DNA from: Lachancea mirantina
Lineage: Eukaryota > Ascomycota > Saccharomycetes > Saccharomycetales > Saccharomycetaceae
DNA length: 64,000 nt
Reading direction: 5' to 3'
Assembly: GCA_900074745.1 (NCBI GenBank)
Contig: LT598464.1
Span: 1 to 64,000, forward strand
Part shown: one piece after another, positions 1 through 11,330 of the stretch
How positions within the stretch are numbered: the stretch's first letter is position 1
Layout: every line of letters starts with the position of its first letter
Notes under the pieces: model-generated
Databases searched by the model: none
Seen by the model: the letters and a program-made list of their open reading frames with translations, nothing else
What the model was told of the DNA's origin: nothing
Position numbers and translations under genes: made by a program

Positions 1-430
1 GTTGAGGTTTATCGTTGTCGGTGGTTGATAGATTTCTGAACTGTTCATTTAATCCGATCATGGTTAATTTAAACAATAAGGCATATAAGTGGTTGAGTAC
101 TTACATCTCGCTGTGGTTATCTTAAAGATGTGAGCACTGTATAACTCGTCATATTGGCGCCTTTCATACAATCTTCGTAACACTGTTCCAACTTCACAAT
201 CCGTTACTTTCTCTAAGGTTAAAGTAAGTCATCATTACGTCACCTATTGGATCATACATACCGTCATGACGGGTAGAGGCGACATCATGATTATCACTGG
301 GATCATTTGGTTCTTATGACTTCACCTTGATCGGGAATCGTCGGTTCAGTTCCGTCTCATTTTAATCCGTCATGGGGATCACGTGATACTGCGATTTATC
401 AGTATTCTATCTCGCTATCTCCTTCGAACA
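1..430 (-). mobile_element. Solo LTR of a retrotransposon, copy A, inverted relative to copy B
   Basis: Read on the minus strand, this stretch aligns along its whole length with the plus strand of 5921-6348. Both begin TGT and share the internal segments TCACGTGA, AGAACCAAATGAT and TCAGAAA..TATCAACCACCGAC, and both reach an end reading CCTCAAC(A). Length (about 430 bp), a TGT...ACA type of boundary and the absence of an adjoining internal region mark a solo long terminal repeat. The final base lies just outside the window. A TATA-like GTATGAAAG, GTATAAAAG in copy B, sits where an LTR promoter would be. No reading frame is present. Flanks outside the window would be needed to see a target duplication. 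Confidence 0.72.
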
Positions 431-623
431 AAATATCAATACTCAGTCTATCTCATAATTAAAAAACTAAGAATGAACTGCTAAGTGGCCATTCAGAAAG
501 CTGTTGACCAGTTGAGGTTGGTCAACCTCAAAGTTGAACATAAATTCAAATTCTTCTATATACTTTCCGATGTCATGCGGGAACTTTTGAGACAGCGCAA
601 GCTAGTTTTCTATTTACAAACAT

Positions 624-2462
624 TTAGCTCACATCTTTGCTACTTTCAGCTTTAGAGGATGGCTGAGCTGATGTTCCTCTCTCATCATCAAAAAGTTCCT
701 CAGCTGCTTTAATCGCAAATGGATCCACTGTCGTCGATTTAAACTTGCGGGCTGAAACACCAAGTCTGAATAGCTCATTTATCTCTCCAAAAGTTTTCCC
801 CTTAGTCTCAGGTAAATCTACAACTGCCCAAGCTAGGGTACCAAAACAAAAAGCACCCCAAAAAAAACCTGCCTTGGCGCCCCAATTCCATTTTTGGGAG
901 TTCAACTGGTATAATATCAAAACCAGGGTTACGATCGCCACAACATTGTATGAGTTACGAGCTAGAATGATTGTTTTAGTCCTCAGGCGAGACGATGGTA
1001 TTTCGGACACAAGACAAAATACCACGGGTGCAATTCCCAAGTTATAGAAGAAGGCAACAACCATCAAGAGCGCTCCACTCGCCATTTTCGAGGTCTTGGT
1101 GTCCATACACCCCAAACCCCCAATAATAAAGTAAACTACACCCTGGAACACGAGTCCTATGGCATAAAGCTCAAATCTCCCGACGCGTTTTGAGAGCCAC
1201 CAGGATATAAATGTTGCACCAATGCCTAAACAGTACTGGATTATACTGAACGTGAAAGACATATCTGTAGTGACACCAGCTTTCTCGTAAAAATATGTTG
1301 AGTATCCCATAAGTCCAGCACCGCAAGTGGTTTGTCCAACCCAGGCCAAGCACGCTATTCTAGTCCTTCTCCGATTGGTCTTGTCTCTTATACAATCCAT
1401 GTAGCTTCCCTCCGAACCTTTCAGGTGCTTCTCCTTCTCTATGGTGAGTCTGATCTTTTCCAACTCCTTTGTTATCATGACGTCCTTTTCTATCCCTGTA
1501 CCACTCAACGTCCTCTCAAGTGATCTTTTAGCTGCATCCATCCGTCCTTTCTTTACCAACCACCATGGTGATTCGGGAGCCAAAAAAATTCCCACCATAA
1601 GAGGAACCGGCCATAGCCATTGCAATGCAAATGGTAATTTATAACCAAGTTCTGACTGTGCATACCTATTTTGGGAGTTTTTCATGATTCCAGCGGCAAA
1701 AAGCTGACCAAACAACCAGCAGAGGTTAGAGTAAGTGGTCAAGTAGTATCTGAGAGCAAGAGGACATATCTCAGAAGCATATGTCACTGTTAAACCTTGA
1801 AAGCAACCCCATGGCATACCACAAAGAGCTTGGCCCACAGCAATCATTCCCAAGCTCTTGCAGAAATATAAAATGAAAGTGAACATTCCAAGGAGAAACA
1901 AAGCAAGAATCATCGTGTACCGATTGCCGATATAGCTGGTAAGGGGCCCGGTTAGCTGTAAGCCCACAATTTCACCGGCGATATAACATAAAGTTAAGCC
2001 AACCTGCCACGAAATTGAAATCTCCCATTCTCCGGATTTGCCTTGGGAACCGAATTTTTCTTTGAAGATAGGCAAAGCGAAGAAAGCACCAAGAATAGCG
2101 GTATCGTAACCTTCCATAATTAGCGTCGTGGAGACTAGCAACGACCATCCTGCAGCCTTTGGGTATGTCTTCAAAGCCTTGATGAGGGGCATCGTTCTCT
2201 CGCTTTCATTAGCTTCTTTGGCATCCAAAGTAGCATTCACTAGCCGAGAAACATTTTGGTCATTCTCGTCATCGTCTGGACTACCAGCTCCGGGAGCATG
2301 CTCCATGTGGTAGAGCTCAATGTTACTATTACTTTTCTTCGGTGTGTCCATCATCATCATAGAAGACATGCCTGGCTCAGGGGAATCCACACCCGCCGCG
2401 CTCGATTCGAGCCCGCTCTTCTTCATCCGTTTGTCTCTAAAAGACAGCAAATTCTTTTTCAT
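624..2462 (-). CDS. MAL31: Maltose/alpha-glucoside:proton symporter, MAL31/MAL61 type
   Basis: This 612-residue protein is a major-facilitator sugar porter of the maltose permease family and should import maltose with a proton across the plasma membrane. Length matches MAL31/MAL61 (614-616). A hydrophilic N-terminal tail of about 105 residues precedes the conserved block ending in [19 protein letters not shown]. The usual signatures are visible: [14 protein letters not shown] in helix 1, [25 protein letters not shown] after helix 6, INRRRTRIA opening the second half, and [15 protein letters not shown] after helix 12. The C-terminus keeps the [12 protein letters not shown] motif of MAL permeases. 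It is transcribed divergently from the maltase at 3206, as in Saccharomyces MAL loci. No lesion is visible. A broader alpha-glucoside range (AGT1-like) cannot be excluded. Confidence 0.95.
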   Translation of the reverse strand: MKKNLLSFRDKRMKKSGLESSAAGVDSPEPGMSSMMMMDTPKKSNSNIELYHMEHAPGAGSPDDDENDQNVSRLVNATLDAKEANESERTMPLIKALKTYPKAAGWSLLVSTTLIMEGYDTAILGAFFALPIFKEKFGSQGKSGEWEISISWQVGLTLCYIAGEIVGLQLTGPLTSYIGNRYTMILALFLLGMFTFILYFCKSLGMIAVGQALCGMPWGCFQGLTVTYASEICPLALRYYLTTYSNLCWLFGQLFAAGIMKNSQNRYAQSELGYKLPFALQWLWPVPLMVGIFLAPESPWWLVKKGRMDAAKRSLERTLSGTGIEKDVMITKELEKIRLTIEKEKHLKGSEGSYMDCIRDKTNRRRTRIACLAWVGQTTCGAGLMGYSTYFYEKAGVTTDMSFTFSIIQYCLGIGATFISWWLSKRVGRFELYAIGLVFQGVVYFIIGGLGCMDTKTSKMASGALLMVVAFFYNLGIAPVVFCLVSEIPSSRLRTKTIILARNSYNVVAIVTLVLILYQLNSQKWNWGAKAGFFWGAFCFGTLAWAVVDLPETKGKTFGEINELFRLGVSARKFKSTTVDPFAIKAAEELFDDERGTSAQPSSKAESSKDVS

Positions 2463-3205
2463 AACTTAGAACTCCAGTATACTCTTGACTTTACGATTCG
2501 AAGTTCTTCATGCAACTGAGATGATGGTTATCCATTTGTATGAAACATTTGCTCACCTTAAGTAGACGACGAGAATTACCTCACGTTACCAATGTGAGCA
2601 GGCACCTGGCGCAGCAACTAGAAGAACTGGTCAATTGAACGCTCCCTGTATGCAAAGGAGGTGTCAGTCACCCCACATCGGAGTCGATTACAGTGCGTTA
2701 CGGCGGCCTAACTATAGGAAGAGGTGGCAAAAACATTTCGAAAGCCAATCTCTTTCTGAATTTTGCGCTTGCTTGCGGACTTGACACGGAACAAGCCCAA
2801 CGTACCCCGGAAAATCAAGCATGGTAGGCAACGTCGTACACCAGAGATCTTTTTTCCCCTTAGAATGACCGGTGCAGACTTTTTTTCTCGAGGAACGGAT
2901 CCATGCAAGACTGTGGGTGACGCGGAAAAATGATACGGTATTTTTCTCGGGGAAATTTTTCAATGTTATTCTCGGGAAAATTTTTCAATACAAACAAAAA
3001 GCATTTAGAAAACAAGGGTGCAGTCTCTCTTACGTTTACCAAGCTAGATCGTCTGCGCTATTGAAACCAGATCTAAGAGACACACAATGACTTAATCTAA
3101 CTTTTTAACTCCTGTCGATTTTCATATAAAAATCCGGGGCAATTGAGATCGTTTTCCATCAATGTACTACGCAATTCATAGATCAACAACTCAAAGCGCC
3201 TCGAA
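2463..3205. promoter_or_regulatory. Divergent MAL permease-maltase promoter
   Basis: This 743-bp gap separates the two divergent start codons and must serve both. It holds a TATA box (TATAAAAA, 3125-3132), 74 bp before the maltase ATG. A 21-bp direct repeat with one mismatch lies at 2944-2964 and 2969-2989. Each unit contains CTCGGG(G) followed by an A/T-rich tract, resembling a Mig1 repressor site, and a third partial copy sits near 2884. Several CGG/CGC triplets (2675-2705, 2770-2790 and 2930-2941) could be half-sites for the Zn2Cys6 activator encoded at 7258-9210. Activator and Mig1 binding are inferences from family knowledge. Confidence 0.6.
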
Positions 3206-4960
3206 ATGACAATTACCGAGCACCCAGAAACACAGCCAAGGTGGTGGAAGGAAGCCACAATTTACCAAATTTACCCTGCAAGCTTCAAAGACAGTAATGA
3301 TGATGGCTGGGGAGACTTGAAGGGAATTACCTCCAAATTAGAATATTTGAAAAACCTGGGGGTTGATGCTATTTGGGTGTGTCCCTTCTACGATTCACCT
3401 CAGCAAGATATGGGATACGATATTTCGAACTACGAAAAGGTTTGGCCAACTTATGGCACAAATGAGGATTGTTTCGAGTTGATCAAAAAAACCCATGAGC
3501 TGGGTATGAAGTTCATTACTGATCTCGTCATCAATCACTGCTCGACCGAGCACGAATGGTTCAAGGAGAGCAGATCTTCTAAGAATAATCCAAAGAGAGA
3601 CTGGTTTTTTTGGAGACCGCCAAGGGGCTATGACAGCGAAGGTCGTCCAATTCCTCCTAATAATTGGAGATCATTCTTTGGAGGTTCTGCTTGGAGTTTC
3701 GATGAGGAAACTCAAGAGTTCTTTTTGCGCTTATTTGCGTCAAGGCAACCGGATCTCAACTGGGATAACGACGATTGTAGAAAAGCAATCTATGAAACTG
3801 CAGTCGGATACTGGTTGGACCAAGGGGTTGACGGATTCAGAATTGACACAGCTGGTTTGTACTCGAAACGTCCAGGCTTGCCAGACTCCCCTGTTTTTGA
3901 CATTCAAAACGAGTTTCAACACCCAAATTGGGGCTCCCATAACGGTGCTAGAATCCATGAGTTTCACCAAGAGCTTCGTCGCTTCATTGATCAGAGAGTC
4001 AAAGATGGCAGAGAGATTATGACTGTGGGTGAGGTTGCTCACGGAAACGATAATCCTCTGTACACCAGTGCTGCTAGGCGTGAAATGAGTGAAGTTTTTA
4101 GCTTCAAACATGTTGATATCGGATCAAGTCCTCACTTTCGGTATGAACAGGTGCCATTTACTTTGAAAGATTTTAAAAAAGCAATCGCTGAGAGCTTTGA
4201 GTTCGTTAATGGCACTGATTCCTGGGCAACCATTTACCTAGAAAATCATGATCAGCCCCGTAGCGTCTCAAGATTTGGTAGTGACTCACCAAAATACCGC
4301 AACAAGTCAGCCAAACTTTTGGCTATGATGGAGGGATCTTTGACAGGTACTTTGTATGTTTATCAGGGCCAAGAACTCGGCCAAATTAATTTGAAAGGCT
4401 GGCCAATTGAGAAATACGAAGATGTTGATGTCAGGAATAATTATGAGATAATTGTAAAGAAATATGGCAAGGATTCGCCACAGGTGAAGTCATTTATGCG
4501 TGGTATTTCTCTACTATCCAGAGATCACGCTAGGACACCAATGCCCTGGACTTCAGAGGGCCCCAATGCGGGTTTCTGTGGACCCAAGGTCCAACCGTGG
4601 TTCTTTTTGAATGAAAGTTATAAACAAGGCATTAATGTAGCCGATGAAGAGTCGAATGTGGATTCTGTTTTCAGTTTTTGGAGGAAGGTCCTGGAAACCA
4701 GAAAGAAGTATAAAAATGTTATGATTTATGGATACGACTTTGAATTCATTGACTTGAATAATGAAAAGCTTTTCAGCTTCACCAAAAATTTTGAGGACAA
4801 GAAATTATTCGCGGCGTTGAATTTTAGCGATGAAGAGATTCAGTTTAGTCTTCCGGAGGGATCTTCCTCTTGTGCTTTCATTTTAGGAAATTATGATGAC
4901 AGAGATGGCTCGTCACGAGTCTTGCAACCATGGGAAGGCAGACTGTATTACGTTGATTAA
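3206..4960 (+). CDS. MAL12: Maltase, GH13 alpha-glucosidase (MAL12/MAL32 type)
   Basis: This cytosolic GH13 alpha-glucosidase has 584 residues, the size of S. cerevisiae Mal12. It hydrolyses the alpha-1,4 bond of imported maltose to two glucoses. The catalytic triad is in place: nucleophile D214 in FRIDTAG, acid/base E276 in VGEVAHG and D349 in ENHDQPRS. Residues T215-A216-G217 after the nucleophile form the maltase signature; isomaltases of the IMA group carry VGS there. The start [19 protein letters not shown] is typical of the family. The gene is paired head-to-head with the permease. A TATA box at 3125 and an A-rich leader support the chosen start. Substrate preference is inferred from the TAG triplet. 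Confidence 0.96.
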   Translation: MTITEHPETQPRWWKEATIYQIYPASFKDSNDDGWGDLKGITSKLEYLKNLGVDAIWVCPFYDSPQQDMGYDISNYEKVWPTYGTNEDCFELIKKTHELGMKFITDLVINHCSTEHEWFKESRSSKNNPKRDWFFWRPPRGYDSEGRPIPPNNWRSFFGGSAWSFDEETQEFFLRLFASRQPDLNWDNDDCRKAIYETAVGYWLDQGVDGFRIDTAGLYSKRPGLPDSPVFDIQNEFQHPNWGSHNGARIHEFHQELRRFIDQRVKDGREIMTVGEVAHGNDNPLYTSAARREMSEVFSFKHVDIGSSPHFRYEQVPFTLKDFKKAIAESFEFVNGTDSWATIYLENHDQPRSVSRFGSDSPKYRNKSAKLLAMMEGSLTGTLYVYQGQELGQINLKGWPIEKYEDVDVRNNYEIIVKKYGKDSPQVKSFMRGISLLSRDHARTPMPWTSEGPNAGFCGPKVQPWFFLNESYKQGINVADEESNVDSVFSFWRKVLETRKKYKNVMIYGYDFEFIDLNNEKLFSFTKNFEDKKLFAALNFSDEEIQFSLPEGSSSCAFILGNYDDRDGSSRVLQPWEGRLYYVD

Positions 4961-5920
4961 ATCATTTTTCAAGAGATTATTTTCTTCGCAGGTTAGAGAT
5001 GCAAGAGAATTTCAAGAAGCATTTTTATAAAAAGGGCAAAACTATGCCCAACAAGAGATACATAATCAAATGAATATGAGAAGAAAATAGACAGGTAATT
5101 CATGACGAGCGATATCATCGAGTTGAGCCATTCCTCTTAAAAATCACATGGCCAGAAGGACAGAATAATATTGGAGATCTTCACCATTCAAACCCATCAA
5201 GATGCGATGGATGACTGGCTCCATCAATAAGCGCACATTGCCATACCACAACTCAGAATACTGGTAATGTCAAAGATTGTGTCAGTTGTGGATCTTATCA
5301 CTTATCTTGCCAAAAACGGTAAGGTGATGAGAGGGAATTAAAGCACAAAAATTGTATAGAGATGATAAAATAGGAGAAGATACGTTAGGATTATCGCCCG
5401 TCATTTTGTTGAAGTAACCCTAGAGAGATGAAGCGACTGAAAACTTAACATACTTTACAAAGGAAACTATGGACCAATTAAGCGAACAGTTTAAAAAGCA
5501 TTTAGCGACCGCTACCCTTAACTTGCGATGATAAAATATTACAAACTAGCGGTGATTTCATGTTTGAGTGTCTCTGGTCGGAACAGGAAGATCCCTTTGA
5601 TAACAATATGCCGTTTTAGTGTTTATATCACCAAACTTTGATTCCAGTTGCAGCGATGTAGATATGAATATTTTATGACAAACTGAAACCGTTGGCGAAA
5701 AGCATAGCTTGCGAAGGAAGCTAATCGGAGGATATAAGAGAAATGTGTTGCTTTTTGGCTCTCACAGTGATATTAGAAGAGTAGCTTGTTTAGCTGAGAA
5801 TGCGCAGCGAAACGGAGCAGCGGCAACTGACCAACTCAGGTATTGGGCGTGCAAATCCAAATGTGCAAGGTGCTAGTAGAGGAGCTTGAGCCAGAGGTGC
5901 AAACGAGTTGGGACAATTAA
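4961..5920. other. Gene-free stretch after maltase
   Basis: No reading frame, RNA gene or repeat is supported in this 960-bp stretch. It presumably carries the maltase 3' UTR in its first 100 bases and separates the gene from LTR copy B. Confidence 0.5.
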
Positions 5921-6348
5921 TGTCGTAAGGAGCTGGCGAGAGGTGATATCGTTATTTAATTATCACGTGATCTAAGTGACAGAATAAAATTAGATGGATG
6001 AGCGACCGGTTCATGATTAAGATGAACTCATAGGAACCAAATGATTCTAGTGATGGTCATGATGTCGTCACACTCCGTCATCACTGCAAGAGTGACCTAA
6101 TAGGTGAAGTAGTGATGACTCGCCGTCGATCTTAGAGTAAGTAACGGATTCCGAAATTGGAGCAATGTTACAGAAATTGTATAAAAGGAGCTGATATGAC
6201 CAGGATCGTAGTGGTCATGGTCGTAAGATAGCCATGGAGAGATATAAGTACTCAATTCCTTAACATCTTTATTATTTAGATCAACTAGGAACGAGTTAAA
6301 TGAGCAGTTCAGAAACCTATCAACCACCGACAGCGATTAACCTCAACA
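5921..6348 (+). mobile_element. Solo LTR of a retrotransposon, copy B
   Basis: This 428-bp element starts TGTCGTAAGGAG and ends CCTCAACA. It aligns with the reverse complement of 1-430 throughout, with scattered substitutions and small gaps, so the two copies are diverged and old. A TATA-like TTGTATAAAAGGAG at about 6177-6190 and TCACGTGA at 5963-5970 are shared with copy A. No primer-binding site or coding region adjoins it. The five bases on either side (ATTAA and AGTAT) do not match, so there is no obvious target duplication. It sits between the maltase and the MAL activator. Confidence 0.72.
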
Positions 6349-7257
6349 AGTATAAAATATTACTTATTTAACGTGGAAATTTCAGACTAGACGTCAAGAA
6401 GATGATGATGAGAGGTATATAAGTCATAAATAAATTTTCAAGTAGGTCTTAAAAAGTGGCTCTTCAGAATACCAAAATGAAGGTGTTGCCGTCACGTTAC
6501 TATCGAGTTTTCAATATGTTCAAGCATTGTTCTGGTATATGTTTATTAGATCAAAAAGTCATTCTTTTCTGGGGTGCCGCCCGCGATGCCAATGAGCAGG
6601 TTGAATTGCTCTCTTCCTTGACCAGTGAATTTCAGGTTTTGCAGTGATGATCAGTATGTTTGGCAATAAAAGGTATTTAGGTTCCATCATTCAAAATCCA
6701 ATTATCCATTTCAACGAGAGCATATCAGGATCTCATAAACATTCCAAGTACATGCTTATTCAAAACTTTTGATCGTCAAGACAATTAAAAGAGAGCGAAC
6801 TTCCCCTGATATGATCTATCGTGCATATGACGACGCAATATTGGCGTAACGATGAGATAAAAATTAGACAGTAACAAAAAGCCCTTCTTCCACGATGTAC
6901 CTCAGCCCACTTCCTGTTTATTTCTTTTCAAGTTAAATCTGCTACCCCATCACTGAAATCTGTTGAACATGTGGGTTGACGACCGCCTATCTCTTCCAGC
7001 CGTTTTACCAGGCTGTTACCACATCTAAGTTACCAGTAAAATGGCCAGTACTTATCGAAAAGGCCACTATTTCAGATAGAGTCAATTTTTCGTTCTTGTA
7101 ACGCGGTATTGTTAATTGCCGAACCCCATGATTTTCATAAAAAATCCTTTAATGAATGATCCCGTTGCTTCCCATCCGCGGTTTAGTATTGCCCTTGAGT
7201 TTTCCAACCACTGGCAACTTGTAAACGCTTGCAGTTTTGCTTGTAACTTGAACAGTC
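6349..7257. other. Gene-free stretch downstream of the MAL activator
   Basis: About 900 bp with only short, non-conserved open frames. Nothing recognisable is seen apart from the presumed 3' UTR of the gene ending at 7258. Confidence 0.45.
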
Positions 7258-9210
7258 CTAATCTTCGAAAGTTTGCCAATTGCTGAAAATTGCCTGGCTC
7301 TGATCAAATAACTCGTTCTCTTGAATTGAATTCTGTGAACTTCGTGGCTGGCCTGTGCAACTTGATTGTGACTGCCGACTTTGATCCTTTTCATCCTTTT
7401 CTTGATATCCTCTGTCATCTATATGAGCAGCGCTTCCGGAAAATGGCGAAAAAAAGGCAATTGGATCCCGAACAGCTGCGCAGACATCCTGCATTTTCGT
7501 GCTGAACTTGCTGAGCCTCATCTTATTCTTTGGGTGAAGGGATGAGATAAAGCCTGAAAGGTCGCGTAGCACTGAAAGGGTAGTACTATCTTTTTCTTCC
7601 CGGAAGATGAGACAATCAGCCACCGTGTTTGCTATGTCAAACAACTTTTCCTCAAACCCTGGACCATAAATTTTGACTTCTTCTCTGGGCATGAGCAAAA
7701 CGTCGCAAAGCAGATCTTTAATTAGAGAGGCTGGAAGATCAAAATTGACACCTGAATTTTTTTGCAATATTTGTACGAAGGATTGCATATTCATTGGCAC
7801 CATTGACTTTTCAGAAGAGGAAGCGCATTTACTGACAATTTTCGATCTTTTCAAAGCCAACTTCCATATAAGGATCTTCATCCAGTGAATTGAAATGGAC
7901 CGGTCCACATTGCCTGCAAAAAAAAGACCAATTTTTTCCTGCTCGACGTTCAATGCAGCAAGCATGCTAGGAATTGTATGCGAAGCCGACAACTTCCCGC
8001 ACCACAGTGGTCGGTCGCAATCGCGAGCACTAAGGATGTCGTCAAGGTGGGGGTTCAAAATCATGTCTGTAGTACCCGGTTTAATAGAAAAAACACTCGG
8101 GTCTAGAGAAGGGGAATTTAAATAAAAATCATTAGATTCGTGGCGAATTTCTTCGAAAAACGATTTCTCTGGAATGGTGAAAATGCGTATGAGAGCCAGA
8201 AAGCTGGTAAGCGAGGACTCGGGTTCGTCTTCAGTTCCAGCGTCGGGAATTTGGACATTTGCATCAAATGTAATCGGATAATTGGCCATAATCGAGTAAT
8301 ACCGTTCAGTTATTAAGAGCAGATAGAAAACTCTGCGTCTTATCTGTTGCTCCTCAAGAGAGAACTTGGAATAAGTTCTTTCTTCTTGGAGGTTACAAAT
8401 ATGCGCCATTGTAATTGCGCTTGAGCAGCAACGAAGGGTGATGTTTAGCAAGTCTGTATTCCGGGCAAAACATCGGTGTAGGCAATAATAAAGCATAACC
8501 CCATAAAGGTCAGGACTATTCAGATCGTCGTAAGCTGCGCGCTGATTGACGCACATCCAAGCCAAGTCCTCGGCTTTAAGAACATAAGAAGATTGCGTCT
8601 TGTTATCGTTGTGACGAAAGGTCAAATTCGTCTGAAGGTCAGCCAGCGTTGCTGCACAGAGGGCTACTAGAAAAAAGTAAGCAGTAGACTTAAAGGTCGC
8701 ACTTGTGTGAAGAATTTTCCGTAGAGCTCCAAGCTGCATTAAAGGCCATGCTTTGTAAAGATTATCGCTATACAGAACCAAGCACTGGTCAATAACAGAC
8801 TCTGGAAGTCTCTCTGAGCCCGACAGGAAGAAGCAATTGGAGTTTAGGCTCGAATTCACGTGATTATAGCAAATACCCTCAATGGTGGAACTGCTACCCG
8901 TGCTGCGCCCCTCCCTGGTGATGTTGTGGTCGCTTTCAAGAAGCTGTTGTTCTTCTTGTGGGCTTTGTTGAGAGAAATTTTGTTCATACTGCTGCCGTTC
9001 TTGTTGCAGTTGTTGTTTTGTCGTCGTGATCTTGTCGATGCTGCGCTGTCGCATGCTTTTGGGTCCCCTCTTTTTCGGAATCCTCAAATAAGTGCATTCT
9101 ATGTTCGCAGTTTCGCATCGTGCGCATGGGGACCTGCCATCGCATTTCACTCTCCGGACGCTGCAACAGTCGCACGCTTTATTATTTGTTTGACAGCGTC
9201 TGGCACACAT
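7258..9210 (-). CDS. MAL33: Zn2Cys6 transcription activator of the MAL family
   Basis: This 650-residue nuclear regulator has an N-terminal binuclear zinc cluster with cysteines C13, C16, C23, C29, C32 and C39 (CX2CX6CX5CX2CX6C), followed by the basic linker KKRGPKSMRQRS. That linker closely resembles Mal13, Mal33 and Ypr196w. The middle region contains the fungal regulatory domain, including a LLITERYYSIMANYPITFD segment typical of MAL activators. By family knowledge it would bind the divergent promoter at 2463-3205 and activate permease and maltase when maltose is present. It is longer than the roughly 470-residue Saccharomyces proteins because of a Gln-rich stretch at about 60-100 and a longer C-terminus. 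LTR copy B separates it from its presumed targets. The frame is intact. Confidence 0.9.
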   Translation of the reverse strand: MCARRCQTNNKACDCCSVRRVKCDGRSPCARCETANIECTYLRIPKKRGPKSMRQRSIDKITTTKQQLQQERQQYEQNFSQQSPQEEQQLLESDHNITREGRSTGSSSTIEGICYNHVNSSLNSNCFFLSGSERLPESVIDQCLVLYSDNLYKAWPLMQLGALRKILHTSATFKSTAYFFLVALCAATLADLQTNLTFRHNDNKTQSSYVLKAEDLAWMCVNQRAAYDDLNSPDLYGVMLYYCLHRCFARNTDLLNITLRCCSSAITMAHICNLQEERTYSKFSLEEQQIRRRVFYLLLITERYYSIMANYPITFDANVQIPDAGTEDEPESSLTSFLALIRIFTIPEKSFFEEIRHESNDFYLNSPSLDPSVFSIKPGTTDMILNPHLDDILSARDCDRPLWCGKLSASHTIPSMLAALNVEQEKIGLFFAGNVDRSISIHWMKILIWKLALKRSKIVSKCASSSEKSMVPMNMQSFVQILQKNSGVNFDLPASLIKDLLCDVLLMPREEVKIYGPGFEEKLFDIANTVADCLIFREEKDSTTLSVLRDLSGFISSLHPKNKMRLSKFSTKMQDVCAAVRDPIAFFSPFSGSAAHIDDRGYQEKDEKDQSRQSQSSCTGQPRSSQNSIQENELFDQSQAIFSNWQTFED

Positions 9211-10859
9211 TCAAGAAAGAAGTTCTGCCGAGCTAGCTCGATTCCGCAAGAGTTCGGCATGATCCTAAATAGCCCCGGAGAAAGTTTGTATTCACAATTT
9301 TAGAAAAACTAATAATGATCCTGTAGATGCATTGTTGCCGTGCTTCACTATAATATTGGAAAATATGCACTTGTTCAAGCATACGACAAATTTTCAATGT
9401 CCGATGGCATGGTGGGCATTTCCATTAAAGAGCAGTGTTTGTAGGACTCTGCCCTTATTAAACTCCTTTCGAGCATCTTTTCTAAAGATTTAAAATTATT
9501 CTCTGTTTCCAAAATACGAAAGAATATTGTCCTAAATTAATGCTGCATTCTAAAGTTATCTAAATGTGGTATGAAGGACTCATTTCCTGGGACGTGTTGT
9601 CTTTACTTTTAAATGACTTAAAACGCTCTAGCTACCAATTTCTTGGATTGAATTGGCCCCGGAACCTCCGGAAATTATTGAGGTTAACCCCACCTGTTTT
9701 GATGGTTGATCATAGCTTTTTCAATTGCTTCAATTAACTTCTCGATTGTAAAACATATTGATGTTTGAAGAAATACATCTCTTCATGATTATATTGACAA
9801 TATGATCAGCTTAAACCTGTTAACAAAGGAGCCTGGCATAAATATTTTTTAATGTCATTTCTATTTATCGACTGCTTCCCACGGTGGGATGAACAATAAA
9901 AATTTTTTAGCATGTGCAACTCATCGTGAAGTTTGCTTCGAATCCCATGGATTCCTAATGAGTTGGCATTCCAACTAGTTGTTCGATTGTCATTTATTTC
10001 ATTGTGATTGTGATCAGGTTAATATCAATCTGAAACCACATAACTTGAAGATATCACCTACCTTAAACTTCCTCCAGCAGCTTTTTGAGAATGTTGACGT
10101 CCTCTGTTCGATTGAAAATGTAGACATTTCCATCCAGAAGTGTTCCTACTGTTAATAGCACTAGAAAGTTTAAAAGCTAAAGAATACAGGAGAGCCACTA
10201 CGGCAAATTTTTGCTGGTTCTAAAGACAGGATAAGGGGGAGAATCACAATCTATACTACAACGGGGAAAGCAGATTTTATATGAGAGCTACAAACTGAAT
10301 CATAAGGTGGGCACCTAATGATTAGGTACATTCCGTGAAAGATGACAAGCGTTACGAATGGTACTAGCTGGCACTAGTGTTTGGTGCGTCGGTCACAGCT
10401 CCTAATCGTGGATCCCAATCATGACTTCTTCATAATTGTAACTACTGAAATAAAAAAGTTTCATCGAGAATCTGTAAATTGACAATGGAAAAACCGCTTA
10501 ACTATTCATTAAATGCTATATGGATTGTGACTCTAAATTCACCAATGCAGACACTTCTCATTAGATAATCAATTCTTCGTATGATAAGGCTATTTAGAAA
10601 CTGCTACTTCTTTCCCGTCAGCCCACCTCGATGGCCTTTAAAGTTTGGTCTATCTTGCTCATCGAGCTGAGCCCAAACTTAAGTGCAGCCCTTACTCATT
10701 ACCTATGCGTTGGCTATGTTAACCCTGAACCTTTGCTTTCGCTCTGCAAACTGCTGAATGCGATGAATGACCATAATATCACTCACTAGGCTAGCTCAAA
10801 CCAATAACAGATATAATTCACTTTCTGTTTGAAACCGACCGATCCATGCGGTCGGGTTA
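9211..10859. other. Gene-free A/T-rich stretch
   Basis: About 1.65 kb upstream of the MAL activator with no supported gene. Its first few hundred bases are the activator promoter; the remainder shows no recognisable homology. Confidence 0.45.
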
Positions 10860-11330
10860 ACAAACCATGAGCGCTTCGCGACCATTAAAAAAAACCAATG
10901 CTGTGCTTTTGCGAGGAAAGAATAAGCTCTTTTTTGTGATCCCTCAGCAGAATACCGCAGATTGTAGTAAGGCTAAAAGGTATCAATTTCGTTCAGTTAT
11001 GCCTTTTTAGCAATGAATTGTAGCTCGGCCGATTCTGTCGCACGCATAGAGGCACCTTTGTAGAGAGCATCCTCACGCTCGATAACATTGTTAAAGGCTC
11101 TCATTTCTTCTTCCATAGAGGTCTCGCAATCAATCTGTGGAATCTGGAGAACATCAATGTATATGCCGAAGCGAGCGTCAGATTCAAAAACTCCGGCTAA
11201 GGGAAACTTGCGTGAAAAACCTTCACATTGCACATTTCGGGCTCGAACTCTTCATCAACAGCGCATTTCGTTGATAAGATTTAGAGGCCTCCTCAAAACA
11301 CCTTCCATGAAATGGAATCCATTCTAAGTT
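10860..11330 (-). pseudogene. Aldo-keto reductase remnant (YPL088W/aryl-alcohol dehydrogenase-like)
   Basis: The longest open piece (10997-11233, minus) contains FESDARFGIYIDVLQIPQID, then TSMEEEMRAFNNVI, YKGASMRATESAELQFIAKK. This tracks the aldo-keto reductase segment that normally reads ..RLGTYIDLLQIHR.., ..EEIMRALNDVV.., ..YIGASSM.A.EFAQLQFIA... The catalytic-loop histidine usually seen after LLQI is replaced (QIPQ). In-frame stops occur upstream near 11240-11250 and directly after the AKKA end. Further downstream in the same direction, PYYNLRYSAEG resembles the following QNYYNLLYREE block. The N-terminal NADPH-barrel part is not recognisable. A functional gene of this family has about 340 residues, so this is a broken relic. 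The assignment rests on motif recognition, not alignment. Confidence 0.6.

Noticed and set aside
8860-9303. 147-codon plus-strand frame across the start of the MAL activator
   Set aside because: It is antisense to the zinc-cluster coding region, whose motif is unmistakable; openness is a by-product of that sequence.
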